From an uncultured Ruminococcus sp. (GTDB taxonomy: Bacteria; Bacillota; Clostridia; Oscillospirales; Ruminococcaceae): DNA of 20,815 nt. The translations under genes and the position numbers were made by a program. Numbering within the stretch: position 1 is the first letter of the stretch; each line of letters opens with the position of its first letter. The stretch is from contig CAMBJF010000021.1 of assembly GCA_945867875.1 (NCBI GenBank), forward strand, positions 1 to 20,815, given 5' to 3'. Shown here in pieces: positions 7,198-14,996 of the stretch. The notes beneath the pieces are model-generated. The model did no database searches, was not told the DNA's origin, and saw only the letters and a list, made by a program, of their open reading frames with translations.

Positions 7198-7734
7198 ATG
7201 ATAAATCCGATAAACATTTATAAGCACCTGAAAACCGTGTGCACCCACCGCCGTCTTGTAAGGCAGAACTGCTTCAGGGCAGGGCTTTACTGGCAGGGAC
7301 TTACCCATGACCTTTCCAAATACAGTCCCACCGAATTCTGGATAAGCTGCAAAATGTATCAGGGCGACCGCAGTCCCAACGAGGCAGAGCGTGAGCAGAA
7401 GGGCTACAGCTCCGCCTGGATGCACCATAAGGGCAGAAACAAGCACCACTTTGAGTACTGGACGGATTACGACCCGAAAACAAGACGAATGGAGGGCGTA
7501 AAAATGCCGCTGATATATGTTGCGGAGATGTTTTGCGACCGTGTGGCGGCGAGCAAGGTCTATATGGGAGACAAGTACACCGATGCATCGCCTTTGGAAT
7601 ATTTCCGCAGAGGCTCGGCGGTAAGACTTATCCACCCTGACACCTCGAAGCTCCTTGAATATCTCCTCAAAATGCTTGCGGAGGAGGGCGAGGATTACAC
7701 CTTTGCCTATATCCGCCATATTCTTCACAGATAA
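7198..7734 (+). CDS. DUF5662 family protein, probable metal-binding
   Basis: A 178-residue soluble protein of unknown function. It matches what I know of DUF5662: THDLSKYSPTEF (36-47), then AWMHHKGRNKHHFEYW (73-88), then a conserved Met/Asp-rich helix YVAEMFCDRVAAS. The order H-D (37-38), H-H (76-77), H-H (83-84) and later Asp residues resembles an HD-type helical metal site, suggesting a metal-dependent hydrolase. That is inference, and no substrate can be proposed. GGAGAGA lies 7 bases before the ATG. There is no signal peptide or membrane segment. It stands alone between terminators, so its neighbours give no hint of its role. Confidence 0.75.
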   Translation: MINPINIYKHLKTVCTHRRLVRQNCFRAGLYWQGLTHDLSKYSPTEFWISCKMYQGDRSPNEAEREQKGYSSAWMHHKGRNKHHFEYWTDYDPKTRRMEGVKMPLIYVAEMFCDRVAASKVYMGDKYTDASPLEYFRRGSAVRLIHPDTSKLLEYLLKMLAEEGEDYTFAYIRHILHR

Positions 7735-7741
7735 AAAATTT

Positions 7742-7780
7742 AGCCTGCCTTTTCGGATATATTTGTAAGGCAGGCTTTTG
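7742..7780 (+). terminator. Intrinsic terminator after the DUF5662 gene
   Basis: AGCCTGCCTT (7742-7751) and AAGGCAGGCT (7767-7776) form a perfect 10-bp stem followed by TTTTG. Confidence 0.85.
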
Positions 7781-7921
7781 TGTATAATTAAATTTTGTAT
7801 ATTATGCCGATAATATGTGTATAAATTTGTTTGTTGTTACAAATTCCAAAAAATATGAAAAATTATCCATTTTTGAGTTGTATATATATCAAAGACTCTC
7901 ATCAGAAAGGAAAGATATACT

Positions 7922-10117
7922 ATGAAAAGAAAGATTGCCGTACTTATGGCAGTGATACTTGCAGCGGGAACTGTTCAGGCAGTGCCCTTTACGGCTTTTG
8001 CTGAAGTTAACAGCGCCGCAGTTCAGACCGCCGCATCATCTGAAAAGAAAGACACCGCTTCTGAGGAGGAACAGATGAAAAACGCCCTTGCCCTTGTAAA
8101 ATCAAGGATAACCATTCCAGAGGAATACAGCAGCTTTTCCTACAGCACAAACCAGTCTGACGGTATGCGCTCTTACTCTTTCACCTGGACTGAACCCACA
8201 GGCAGCCGCTCATATTCTGTCAGGGTCAAAGGGGATATCATCACATCTTACCGTTCTCCCACGGAAAACAGCTGGAAGCCCGGAATTTCCGACCATAACC
8301 CATCATATTTTACAAACAAGGCTCTCAGCTGGGTGTATAAGGTCAACCCCTCAATGAAAGGTTTCCTTACCAAATCGAGCATAAGTCTCAGCGTAAATGA
8401 TGACTCGGTATATGTAAACTTTGGCAGATCATTTGGCGGACTTAAAGTAAGTGGCGGCAACTGGGCTAATGTTACCCTTAACAAATACACAGGCGAGGTC
8501 ACGGAATATACAGGCGTATGGTGGCAGAATGCTGAATTTGTCTCTGCCGCAGGAGCACTTTCACAGGAGAACATCAAGAAAATTTACTGCGATGAAGTGA
8601 CCATAAAGCCCTATTACCGCATCTATACCGACGAGACCACAGGAAAGAAAAAGACAAACATTGTCTATGAGCCTATGAACAGCTATACCTATGACGCTCT
8701 CACAGGCAAGCACTCTGCAATGGACGATGACTATCTGAAATTTATGTACACCGACCTTTACGATAACGGAAAGGGCGGTCCGATGGAAGAAGAAGCGGTG
8801 GAAATGGAAGAGGACTGTGCTGAAGGAAGTCCCGCAACAGGTGTAAGCTTCACCGAAGAGGAGCTTGCCGCCGCAGCGGACCTCAGCACAATGCTCACCT
8901 CAGAGCAGTTCAAAGCGCTTGCCGTAAAGGACAAGTATATGGGCATAACCGAAAAGTATCTTGTCAAGAATTTCAACATTGAAAAAAATGACAATTCAGA
9001 ATGCGGCTTTGCCATAACCTGCAATATGATAATAAACAATAAGACAGAGAGCCGCACCGTGGTCATCACCGCCGACGCAAAATCGGGCAAAATAATGAGC
9101 TTTTATACCTATTCCGACGAGAGCAAGGCGGAGATAAATGTCAAGAAGGCTACCACTCTTGCAAATGCCGCTTTGAAATATTATTACGGCGACATTGCCG
9201 ATGAATACAAGGCAGATGCAGCAAATTCCGCTCCCGTAAGCAGCAGCGGCAGCTATAAGGAAACAAGCCGTACAATGCGCTACAACCGCTATGTGAACAA
9301 CATTCAGGTATCGGGCAATTACATAAACGTTACCGTTAATTCCGCCGGCAAGGTAACGTCAGTATCAGCATATCACGACAAGGACGTTGATTTCGGTGAC
9401 GGACTTATCATCAACAAGGAAACAGCCCTGAAGCTTCTCTGCGAGCAGCAGGATATGGAGCTGTATTATGACGGTTTCCTTGACCTCGAATCAAAGCCCC
9501 ATACATATCTCCATTATTCAATGCCGAGCTGGAGAATAAACGGCGTTAACGGAAAGCTCTGCGACTATAACGGAAAAGCCGTGTCAAAGGCTGTCAAAAC
9601 TCCCGACACCTGCCCCTACAAGGACATTGCAAAATCTCCCTATAAGAGCGAGATAACCGCTCTTTATGAGCACAATGTCAGAATATACGAGGGCAGCGAG
9701 TTCAAGCCCACAGAGAAAATGACATTTACCGAGTTCACACAGCTCCTTGATACAGTCACAGGCTATGGCTACGAGCCTGCTCCTCTTGAGGAGGTCATAG
9801 AGGATATCCCTGATGACGGCAGCTCCGCAGGAAGCAAGACAGCCGCAAGCGAATATTTCACCAGAATGACACTTGCAAAGGAATTTGTAAGAGCTGCAAA
9901 GGCAGAAAGATTTGCAGGCTACACATCTATCTACAAGTCGCCCTTTACCGATGTAGGATCCAAGGACGAAAATCTGGGCTATGCCGCACTTGCCTATGCA
10001 ATGGGCGCAGTCAAGGCAGGCAAGGACGGAAAATTCTATCCCAATGCCTATGTTACAAGGGAATATGCATATCACTGCGCTTATAATTATCTGAAAGCTA
10101 TGACGAATAACGGCTGA
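7922..10117 (+). CDS. Secreted YcdB/YcdC-domain protein with C-terminal SLH repeats
   Basis: A 731-residue exported surface protein. Residues 1-27 are a signal peptide (KRK start, hydrophobic core, likely cleavage after AFA). Two related beta-rich segments lie at about 50-210 and 320-500. Both end in PepSY-like strands such as NWANVTLNKYTGEVTEYTG and NYINVTVNSAGKVTS, typical of YcdB/YcdC proteins. An acidic linker (GPMEEEAVEMEEDCAEG) sits near 285-303. The C-terminus has degenerate SLH segments: CPYKDIAKSPYKSEITALYE (564-583 onward) and SPFTDVG...FYPNAYVTREY (from 673). These would hold it on the cell wall. GAAAGGAAAG precedes the ATG. I saw no confident promoter; the leader is very AT-rich. 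The next secreted-protein gene follows by 22 bases. PepSY-like domains often act as inhibitors or chaperones of peptidases, but the role here is unknown. Confidence 0.8.
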   Translation: MKRKIAVLMAVILAAGTVQAVPFTAFAEVNSAAVQTAASSEKKDTASEEEQMKNALALVKSRITIPEEYSSFSYSTNQSDGMRSYSFTWTEPTGSRSYSVRVKGDIITSYRSPTENSWKPGISDHNPSYFTNKALSWVYKVNPSMKGFLTKSSISLSVNDDSVYVNFGRSFGGLKVSGGNWANVTLNKYTGEVTEYTGVWWQNAEFVSAAGALSQENIKKIYCDEVTIKPYYRIYTDETTGKKKTNIVYEPMNSYTYDALTGKHSAMDDDYLKFMYTDLYDNGKGGPMEEEAVEMEEDCAEGSPATGVSFTEEELAAAADLSTMLTSEQFKALAVKDKYMGITEKYLVKNFNIEKNDNSECGFAITCNMIINNKTESRTVVITADAKSGKIMSFYTYSDESKAEINVKKATTLANAALKYYYGDIADEYKADAANSAPVSSSGSYKETSRTMRYNRYVNNIQVSGNYINVTVNSAGKVTSVSAYHDKDVDFGDGLIINKETALKLLCEQQDMELYYDGFLDLESKPHTYLHYSMPSWRINGVNGKLCDYNGKAVSKAVKTPDTCPYKDIAKSPYKSEITALYEHNVRIYEGSEFKPTEKMTFTEFTQLLDTVTGYGYEPAPLEEVIEDIPDDGSSAGSKTAASEYFTRMTLAKEFVRAAKAERFAGYTSIYKSPFTDVGSKDENLGYAALAYAMGAVKAGKDGKFYPNAYVTREYAYHCAYNYLKAMTNNG

Positions 10118-10139
10118 TTGTAATAATGAGGTGCATAAA

Positions 10140-10832
10140 ATGAGAAAAGCATTATTAAAATGTGCGTCATTGCTTTTTGCAATGACAACAATTGCGGCGT
10201 GTCCGTTATCTGCCGAAGCGTCCACACTTAAAACAGAGGACGGCATCAGATACATTCAGTATGACAGCGGCGAAGCAAAGCCCTACACAGGTTGGACTGC
10301 AAAGGCGGGAAAGCGGTATTATTACAAAAACGGCATTATGAAGAAAAACTGCTGGCTTACCGTAAACGGCAGGAGAAAATATTTTCTTACCAAGGACGGC
10401 TCTGCGGCTGTTGGCAAGGTCACTGTTTCTGGCGTTGAATATGATTTTGACGATAAGGGACAGCTTATTCCCGATGAGTGGGGCATAACGCTTACCGCAA
10501 GTAATGTTACTCCCACAGGTATGAACATCGAGTACCTTTGGGACGGAACAAAAACAACGGGAGAGATACAGTTCGGAGCGTCATATCATCTTGAACAGTA
10601 CAAAAACGGCAAATGGGAAAAGCTCCCTACCGTGAATGAGGATATCATTGCCTTTATAGCTATATCCTACAGTCTGACGGAGAGTGAACCGGTTTTCGTT
10701 CAGACCGAAGATTGGAGCAAACTGTACGGCTCACTTGAAAGCGGAAATTACAGATACTGCACTGATATATTGGATTTCCGAAGAGCAGGAGACTATGACA
10801 GCAGGATATATTATGCATACTTTAAAATTTAA
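10140..10832 (+). CDS. Secreted, probably lipidated, cell-wall-binding-repeat protein with Big_14-like domain
   Basis: A 230-residue exported protein. The ATG at 10140 is chosen because GAGGTG lies 6 bases upstream; a GTG nine bases earlier sits inside that ribosome binding site. The signal peptide contains TTIAAC, an acceptable lipobox with C21, so it may be a lipoprotein; cleavage after AEA (27) is the alternative. Residues 35-112 hold choline/glucan-binding-type repeats (YTGWTAKAGKRYYYKNGIM, GRRKYFLTKDGSAAVGKV, YDFDDKGQ). Residues 115-230 (GITLTASNVTPTGMNIEYLW ... AGDYDSRIYYAYFKI) resemble the bacterial Ig-like Big_14 domain. It is most likely cotranscribed with the SLH protein upstream, so the two may work together at the wall. 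No enzymatic motif was seen. Confidence 0.8.
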   Translation: MRKALLKCASLLFAMTTIAACPLSAEASTLKTEDGIRYIQYDSGEAKPYTGWTAKAGKRYYYKNGIMKKNCWLTVNGRRKYFLTKDGSAAVGKVTVSGVEYDFDDKGQLIPDEWGITLTASNVTPTGMNIEYLWDGTKTTGEIQFGASYHLEQYKNGKWEKLPTVNEDIIAFIAISYSLTESEPVFVQTEDWSKLYGSLESGNYRYCTDILDFRRAGDYDSRIYYAYFKI

Positions 10833-10843
10833 ACGGGTGTAAC

Positions 10844-10882
10844 ATACAAAACGGTCAGCTTTATCGGCTGACCGTTTTGTAT
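10844..10882. terminator. Bidirectional terminator between the surface-protein operon and dpaB
   Basis: ATACAAAACGGTCAGC (10844-10859) and GCTGACCGTTTTGTAT (10867-10882) form a perfect 16-bp stem. It has a GC-rich core and U-rich ends on both strands. It sits 12 bases after one stop codon and touches the dpaB stop on the other strand. Confidence 0.9.
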
Positions 10883-11472
10883 TATGCCAATATTGGCTGG
10901 AGCTGTCTGCCATTTAAAGCAGCTTTTGCAGCCTCGGGTATCATAGAAAAATCAGCCACAGCCGACCGTGGCTTTTTAACGAAATCGTCCTGCCTGAAGG
11001 GCACAAAGTATATGTTTTTGATGTTGAGCAGTGCGCCTATGTTTTTGGCGGAAGCGGAAAGTGCGTCATTGGTTGCGGCGGCTATGAGAACGGGTCTGCC
11101 GTTTCTTAGGTGGGATTTTACCGCCATTGTGACAGGTGTATCGGTTATGCCTGCCGCAAGCTTAGCCATAGTATTTCCCGTACAGGGGCAGACAATGAGC
11201 AGGTCAAACATTTTTTTCGGGCCCACAGGCTCGGCAAGTGGGATTGTGTTTATGACTCCTCTGCCGCAGATATTCTCGGCGGTCATAATGTTTTCCTCAG
11301 CCGTTCCGAAGCGTGTGTCAAGGGTCGCTGCGTGGTATGACATTATGGGGGTAAGCTCTGCGCCTGCCGCTTTAAGCTTTATCATCTGCTCGAAAGCCTT
11401 TGAAAATGTGCAGAAGGATCCGCACATAGCCATTCCTATCTTTATGCCTTCAAGCGATGTTATCTCACTCAT
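10882..11472 (-). CDS. spoVFB: Dipicolinate synthase subunit B
   Basis: A 196-residue flavoprotein-like subunit of dipicolinate synthase (also called DpaB). With DpaA it converts the dihydrodipicolinate-pathway intermediate to dipicolinic acid, the spore-core solute. Near the N-terminus, IGMAMCGSFCTFSKAF followed by a DLLIVCPCTGNTMAKLAAGITDTPV region matches the family and the flavin-binding decarboxylase fold it shares. The later RPVLIAAATNDALSASAKNIG segment is also typical. The length is normal. It lies 34 bases downstream of dpaA with its own AAAGGCGGTG ribosome binding site, so the two form an operon. It should be expressed only in the mother cell late in sporulation. The stop codon abuts the shared terminator. 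Confidence 0.95.
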   Translation of the reverse strand: MSEITSLEGIKIGMAMCGSFCTFSKAFEQMIKLKAAGAELTPIMSYHAATLDTRFGTAEENIMTAENICGRGVINTIPLAEPVGPKKMFDLLIVCPCTGNTMAKLAAGITDTPVTMAVKSHLRNGRPVLIAAATNDALSASAKNIGALLNIKNIYFVPFRQDDFVKKPRSAVADFSMIPEAAKAALNGRQLQPILA

Positions 11473-11506
11473 TCGGTATCACCGCCTTTCGTAAGGAAGA
11501 GCGTAT

Positions 11507-12382
11507 CTATTTTTTTCGTTCGTGAAGAATGTTTTCGATGGTTCGGGCTATCATTCTGCCCGAGCTTACGGGAGCTGTCTTTCCGGGAAGAGACAACGCC
11601 CATATTGCCCTGAGACCAAGCCTGCCTGCGGCTTCCATATCCATACCGCCGGGATTTGAGGCAAGGTCGATTATGAGACATTTTTTGCTGCATTTTTTCA
11701 GCAGCTGTTCGGTAAGTACAGTGTGAGGAACAGTGTTGAAGATGATGTCGGCATTTTTCAGAGTATCGGAGCCTTCAAGCTCGGATATCTCCGCAGTGTT
11801 GCAGCCGAATACCTCCGCCCAGGCAAGGTCTGAGCATTTCCTTGCGGCAACGGTGATATCTGCGCCGAAGCCGCTCAGAATACGGATAAGGGACTTTGCT
11901 ATCCTCCCCATTCCCGTTATAAGTATCCTGCTGCCCGATATCATCACAGGCTGTTCCTCAAGAGCAATCTGCAAAGCCCCCTCGGCGGTGGCAAGGGCGT
12001 TCAGGACTGTAAGCTCCTCACGCTCGAAATAATCCACCACTTCGATGCCCTTTGATGAAAAAATATCCCTGACAGCAGGGGATATTCTGCCGCCGAAAAC
12101 GATGCCGTCCCTGTTTACGCACCCTGTCAGTTCGGATAGAGAGACAGTACCGCTGTAAAAAGGAGTGTTCAGCGTTATCCCGTCGGAGGAAGCGGGCAGC
12201 GGCAGCACAAGGCAGTCGGCACGATAGGGGAGTGACATAACATTTTCCGAGACCGTTATCTTATCCGAGCTGAAAACATTTTTGTCAAAGCCCACAGTGC
12301 AGACCCGTTCATTTTCCGCAAGCTCCTCAGCCAGCGCAGAAAACCGCATATCACCGCCTGCAATTATATATTTTTTGCTCAT
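11507..12382 (-). CDS. spoVFA: Dipicolinate synthase subunit A
   Basis: A 291-residue NAD(P)-dependent subunit of dipicolinate synthase (DpaA). The ATG at 12382 is preferred because GAAAGGA lies 8 bases upstream. The frame stays open to about 12454, but the earlier start lacks a ribosome binding site and would overlap the promoter. The N-terminal domain has MSKKYIIAGGDMRFSALAEE and CLVLPLPASSDG. The Rossmann domain carries ILITGMGRIAKSL, and the conserved DIIFNTVPHTVL and LIIDLASNPGG segments follow. The length fits the family. The Bacillus neighbours asd, dapG and dapA are absent here. Its presence with DpaB implies that the organism makes, or recently made, dipicolinate-containing endospores. 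Confidence 0.95.
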   Translation of the reverse strand: MSKKYIIAGGDMRFSALAEELAENERVCTVGFDKNVFSSDKITVSENVMSLPYRADCLVLPLPASSDGITLNTPFYSGTVSLSELTGCVNRDGIVFGGRISPAVRDIFSSKGIEVVDYFEREELTVLNALATAEGALQIALEEQPVMISGSRILITGMGRIAKSLIRILSGFGADITVAARKCSDLAWAEVFGCNTAEISELEGSDTLKNADIIFNTVPHTVLTEQLLKKCSKKCLIIDLASNPGGMDMEAAGRLGLRAIWALSLPGKTAPVSSGRMIARTIENILHERKK

Positions 12383-12432
12383 AGAGATTATCCTTTCATC
12401 AAAAAATGGGCAGCGGAGCATCGCCCTTGTTA

Positions 12433-12461
12433 TAATATATGATATATCTTCCAATGAGGTT
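12433..12461 (-). promoter_or_regulatory. Sigma-K-like promoter of dpaA-dpaB
   Basis: On the minus strand, AACC (12458-12461) is followed after 16 bases by CATATATTA (12433-12441). This matches the mother-cell sigma-K consensus (mACm, 16 bases, CATAnnnTA) at every defined position. The predicted leader to the dpaA ATG is about 45 bases. In Bacillus the spoVF operon is sigma-K dependent, so motif and gene function agree. AT-rich sequence makes chance matches possible. Confidence 0.6.
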
Positions 12462-12474
12462 CATTAAAACATTG

Positions 12475-12503
12475 TTGTTTTTTTCGCCCTTTGGTGGTAT
12501 AAT
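12475..12503 (+). promoter_or_regulatory. Sigma-A promoter of the thioesterase-alkD unit
   Basis: TTGTTT (12475-12480), a 17-base spacer and a perfect TATAAT (12498-12503) lie 49 bases before the thioesterase start. It is divergent from the dpaA promoter and only about 14 bases from it. Confidence 0.6.
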
Positions 12504-12552
12504 AAATTTATCCGACAAAGCGGATTGAATTTTTAGGAAAGACGGTATTTTG

Positions 12553-12945
12553 ATGAAAAGCCTTGAAGAAATAAGAGAAGCATTCAAAAATGACAGATTT
12601 GCCACTGAGAATTTTGCGGTAATAGAGGAAGCGAGAGATAAATTCGCAAGATGCTCCATTGAGCTTCGTGATATTCACAGAAACGCTATGGGCGGCGTAA
12701 TGGGCGGCGTCCACTTTATGCTTGCGGATTTTGCCTTTGCGGTTGCATCAAACTGTGAGCATATGGGCGTGGTGTCCGTCAGCAGCAATATCACGTATCT
12801 GAGCGGGGTCAAGGGCAATGTGCTTTATGCCGAAGCGAACTGCGTCAAGGACGGCAGAACTACCTGTTATTATACGGTCGATGTATTTGACGACAAGGGC
12901 ACAAAATGCGCAGTCGTTACCATTATGGGCTGTCACGTTAAATAA
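12553..12945 (+). CDS. PaaI-like hotdog-fold thioesterase
   Basis: A 130-residue single-domain hotdog protein that probably hydrolyses an acyl- or aryl-CoA thioester in the cytoplasm. RNAMGGVMGGVHFMLADFAFA (43-63) is the family signature, with N44, the GG at 51-52 and D59 where the catalytic acid is expected. It is followed by SVSSNITYLSGVKGNVLYAE, typical of the beta-sheet that forms the substrate tunnel. The ATG at 12553 is chosen over an upstream TTG because AGGAAAG lies about 11 bases before it. The usual first histidine-glycine pair is MGG here, a common variation. The substrate is unknown. It is followed after 42 bases by an AlkD-like gene, probably in the same transcript, but no functional link is clear. 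Confidence 0.85.
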   Translation: MKSLEEIREAFKNDRFATENFAVIEEARDKFARCSIELRDIHRNAMGGVMGGVHFMLADFAFAVASNCEHMGVVSVSSNITYLSGVKGNVLYAEANCVKDGRTTCYYTVDVFDDKGTKCAVVTIMGCHVK

Positions 12946-12950
12946 AAACA

Positions 12951-12971
12951 GCAGACCTTTTATCGGTCTGC
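12951..12971 (+). repeat. Intercistronic hairpin between the thioesterase and alkD-like genes
   Basis: GCAGACC (12951-12957) and GGTCTGC (12965-12971) form a perfect 7-bp stem with a 7-base loop, directly before the ribosome binding site (CGGAGGAA) of the next gene. No U-run follows, so it should not terminate well. It may set the expression ratio or stabilise mRNA ends. Confidence 0.5.
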
Positions 12972-12987
12972 CTGCGGAGGAATTTGA

Positions 12988-13665
12988 ATGAAAACGGAAG
13001 AGATAAGGCAGAAGCTTTTTGAAAACAGGGACGAAAAATATCAGAGCTTTCATTCAAAGCTTATCCCGAATATCCCGTCGGAAACGGTCATCGGGGTGCG
13101 GACACCTGTGCTCAGAAAGCTTGCAAAGGAAGCTTATCTTGACGGTTCCGATGAATTTCTTGCCGACCTGCCCCATAAATATTATGACGAAAACCAGCTC
13201 CATTTTTTCATCGTGGGTATGATAAAGGATTACGATGCCTGCATAAAAAGGGTTGAAGAATTTCTGCCATATGTGGATAACTGGGCGGTCTGCGATCAGG
13301 CGGGCTTTAAGCAGTTTGAGCCACACAAGTCGGAGCTTTTAGAAAAAATTCGCCTGTGGATAACCTCGGAGCATACATATACGATACGTTTTGCCGTCAA
13401 TATGCTTATGAAATTCTATCTTGATGATGATTTTGATGAGGAATATCCGAAAATGGTCTCGGCGGTGAAAAATGACGATTACTATGTTAAAATGGTTGTC
13501 GCTTGGTATTTCGCCACAGCCCTTGCAAAGCAGTATGACAGCATAATTCCATACATCGAGGAGCACCGCCTTGATGTATGGACACACCGAAAGACCATAC
13601 AAAAAGCCATAGAAAGCTACCGTATCACCGATGAGCAGAAAGCGTATCTCAGAACGCTGAAATAA
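12988..13665 (+). CDS. DNA alkylation repair protein (AlkD-like HEAT-repeat glycosylase)
   Basis: A 225-residue, all-helical protein of the DNA alkylation repair family (AlkD type). Family members excise positively charged alkylated purines such as N3- and N7-alkyl bases without flipping the base. The motif VDNWAVCDQ places W99 and D103 in the W-x3-D arrangement of the AlkD active site. TYTIRFAVNMLM gives R134 and MVVAWYFATAL gives W173, matching the other DNA-contact residues by my reading. The family's C-terminal THRKTIQKAIES segment is present. CGGAGGAA lies 7 bases before the ATG. The length is normal for the short AlkD group. It is probably cotranscribed with the thioesterase and ends at a strong terminator. 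Confidence 0.9.
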   Translation: MKTEEIRQKLFENRDEKYQSFHSKLIPNIPSETVIGVRTPVLRKLAKEAYLDGSDEFLADLPHKYYDENQLHFFIVGMIKDYDACIKRVEEFLPYVDNWAVCDQAGFKQFEPHKSELLEKIRLWITSEHTYTIRFAVNMLMKFYLDDDFDEEYPKMVSAVKNDDYYVKMVVAWYFATALAKQYDSIIPYIEEHRLDVWTHRKTIQKAIESYRITDEQKAYLRTLK

Positions 13666-13708
13666 AAAAGACCGTAAGCTGTATTTTTTCACAGCTTACG
13701 GTCTTTTT
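13665..13708. terminator. Bidirectional terminator between alkD-like and zinc-ribbon genes
   Basis: AAAAAGACCGTAAGCTGT (13665-13682) and ACAGCTTACGGTCTTTTT (13691-13708) form a perfect 18-bp stem with U-runs at the 3' end on both strands. The first arm begins in the alkD stop codon, and the other gene ends 6 bases past the second arm. Confidence 0.95.
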
Positions 13709-13713
13709 ATCTA

Positions 13714-14940
13714 TCAGCTCTGTAAGAGCGTTATTTTGTAAACATCAATGGGAACGCCGGTTGTTTTAATGGCGATATCGTCAATATCGGCAGGGGAGGA
13801 GCCTGCTGCGGTGACAGCCTCGGTCATCTTGTCATACTCGAAAATGACCATTCCCTCCGAGCAGGAGGTTGCAGCAACATCAATAGCCGTGCCGTTTATC
13901 GTGATGACCATTGAGGCGGGGGTGATGTTTGCGGGAGCGGAAGCTGTGGAGGTGTATTCCGCAAGGAAAAGCACGCCGCTTGTAAGGATATCCGTGCCGA
14001 TGCCCTCATCTGACAGCTTTATCTCGGCGGAAACAGCATTGCCCATTACGCTTTTGTGACCTGCGGGCTCAATAACGATTCCCTCAGTAAGCTCATCGGC
14101 AGTGTGACCGCCAACAGCAGCTGTTTCGGCAGACGTCTCTGTTTCTGTGGAGACGCTTGTTTCCTCTGCCTCGGTTTCGCTCTCTGTCACGCTTTCCTCG
14201 GAAGCTTCGGTTCCTGAGGTTATCTCCGTCTCGGTCGATATCTCAGTATCGGCAGATTTTTCCGTTACAACAAGTTCTGTTTCGTCAGCAACGCTGATTT
14301 CTGCATCAGCTTCGATCGCAGTCTCTTCCGTAACAGCCTCTGAAAGCTCGGTCTGCTCAATTTCAAGAGGAGGAGCAGGAGTGTTCTGAGGTTTGAGCAG
14401 GAAAACCGCTCCGCCTATTGCAGCAACGGCAACTATGGCTATAACAGAAATTATGCCGCCCTTTGACTTCTTTGCAGGCTCAGCGGAGACCGCAGCGGTC
14501 TGAGGTTTGCTCTCGGGTTCTTTCCTGACCTCGGGAGCCTTTTCCTCTGCGGGCTTTGGTGCATTTTCCTTTTCGGGCTTCGCTTCTTCTTTAGCGAGGG
14601 AAACAGTCTCAGCCTTTGGAGCTTCATCTTTTTTAACATCATCGCTTGCCGATGTGTTTTCCTTTATTTCTTTATCATCTTCGATTTTCTTGATATCAGG
14701 GATATCCTCGAGAATATTTTCAGCTGCCATTTCAAGCACAGCCGCCTGCTCCTCAGGAGTAAGCACACCTGTGTTTACTTCGGGAAGTCCCTCCACATTA
14801 TCCGATGTCGCATCGGGGCTGTAGTCCTTGACCTTTTCGCCCTCAGGACGGGCAGACATTTCAAGAACGGGAGCGCCACAGTGCGGACAGAATTTGCTTG
14901 TTTCAAAAAGCTCTCCGCCGCAGTTTTTACAATTTGCCAT
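13714..14940 (-). CDS. Zinc-ribbon, single-pass membrane protein with Ser/Thr/Glu-rich stalk
   Basis: A 408-residue protein of unknown function with clear architecture. The N-terminal zinc ribbon has C4, C7, C18 and C21 (CKNC ... CPHC). A long acidic, lysine- and proline-rich linker (about 30-155) follows. One membrane helix lies at about 161-182 (GGIISVIAIVAVAAIGGAVF) after KKSK. A Ser/Thr/Glu repeat-like stalk covers about 190-280 (for example TETETSAETAA). A globular C-terminal domain of about 120 residues ends with KTTGVPIDVYKITLLQS. The zinc ribbon should be cytoplasmic and the stalk and C-domain outside. This could sense or link cell-envelope state, but no family was recognised for the outer domain. 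AGAAAGGTG precedes the ATG. It is monocistronic. Confidence 0.8.
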   Translation of the reverse strand: MANCKNCGGELFETSKFCPHCGAPVLEMSARPEGEKVKDYSPDATSDNVEGLPEVNTGVLTPEEQAAVLEMAAENILEDIPDIKKIEDDKEIKENTSASDDVKKDEAPKAETVSLAKEEAKPEKENAPKPAEEKAPEVRKEPESKPQTAAVSAEPAKKSKGGIISVIAIVAVAAIGGAVFLLKPQNTPAPPLEIEQTELSEAVTEETAIEADAEISVADETELVVTEKSADTEISTETEITSGTEASEESVTESETEAEETSVSTETETSAETAAVGGHTADELTEGIVIEPAGHKSVMGNAVSAEIKLSDEGIGTDILTSGVLFLAEYTSTASAPANITPASMVITINGTAIDVAATSCSEGMVIFEYDKMTEAVTAAGSSPADIDDIAIKTTGVPIDVYKITLLQS

Positions 14941-14996
14941 CTGAAATACACCTTTCTGTGTTATTCATCTTCTGCACATTTCGGTACAAAAGGAAA

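Noticed and set aside
12951..12971. Intrinsic terminator between the thioesterase and alkD-like genes
   Set aside because: The stem is real, but it is followed by CTGCGGAGG rather than a U-run, and the next gene has no separate promoter.
14100..14400. Tandem DNA repeat in the zinc-ribbon protein gene
   Set aside because: The Ser/Thr/Glu-rich stalk is low-complexity at protein level, but I see no regular DNA repeat unit.
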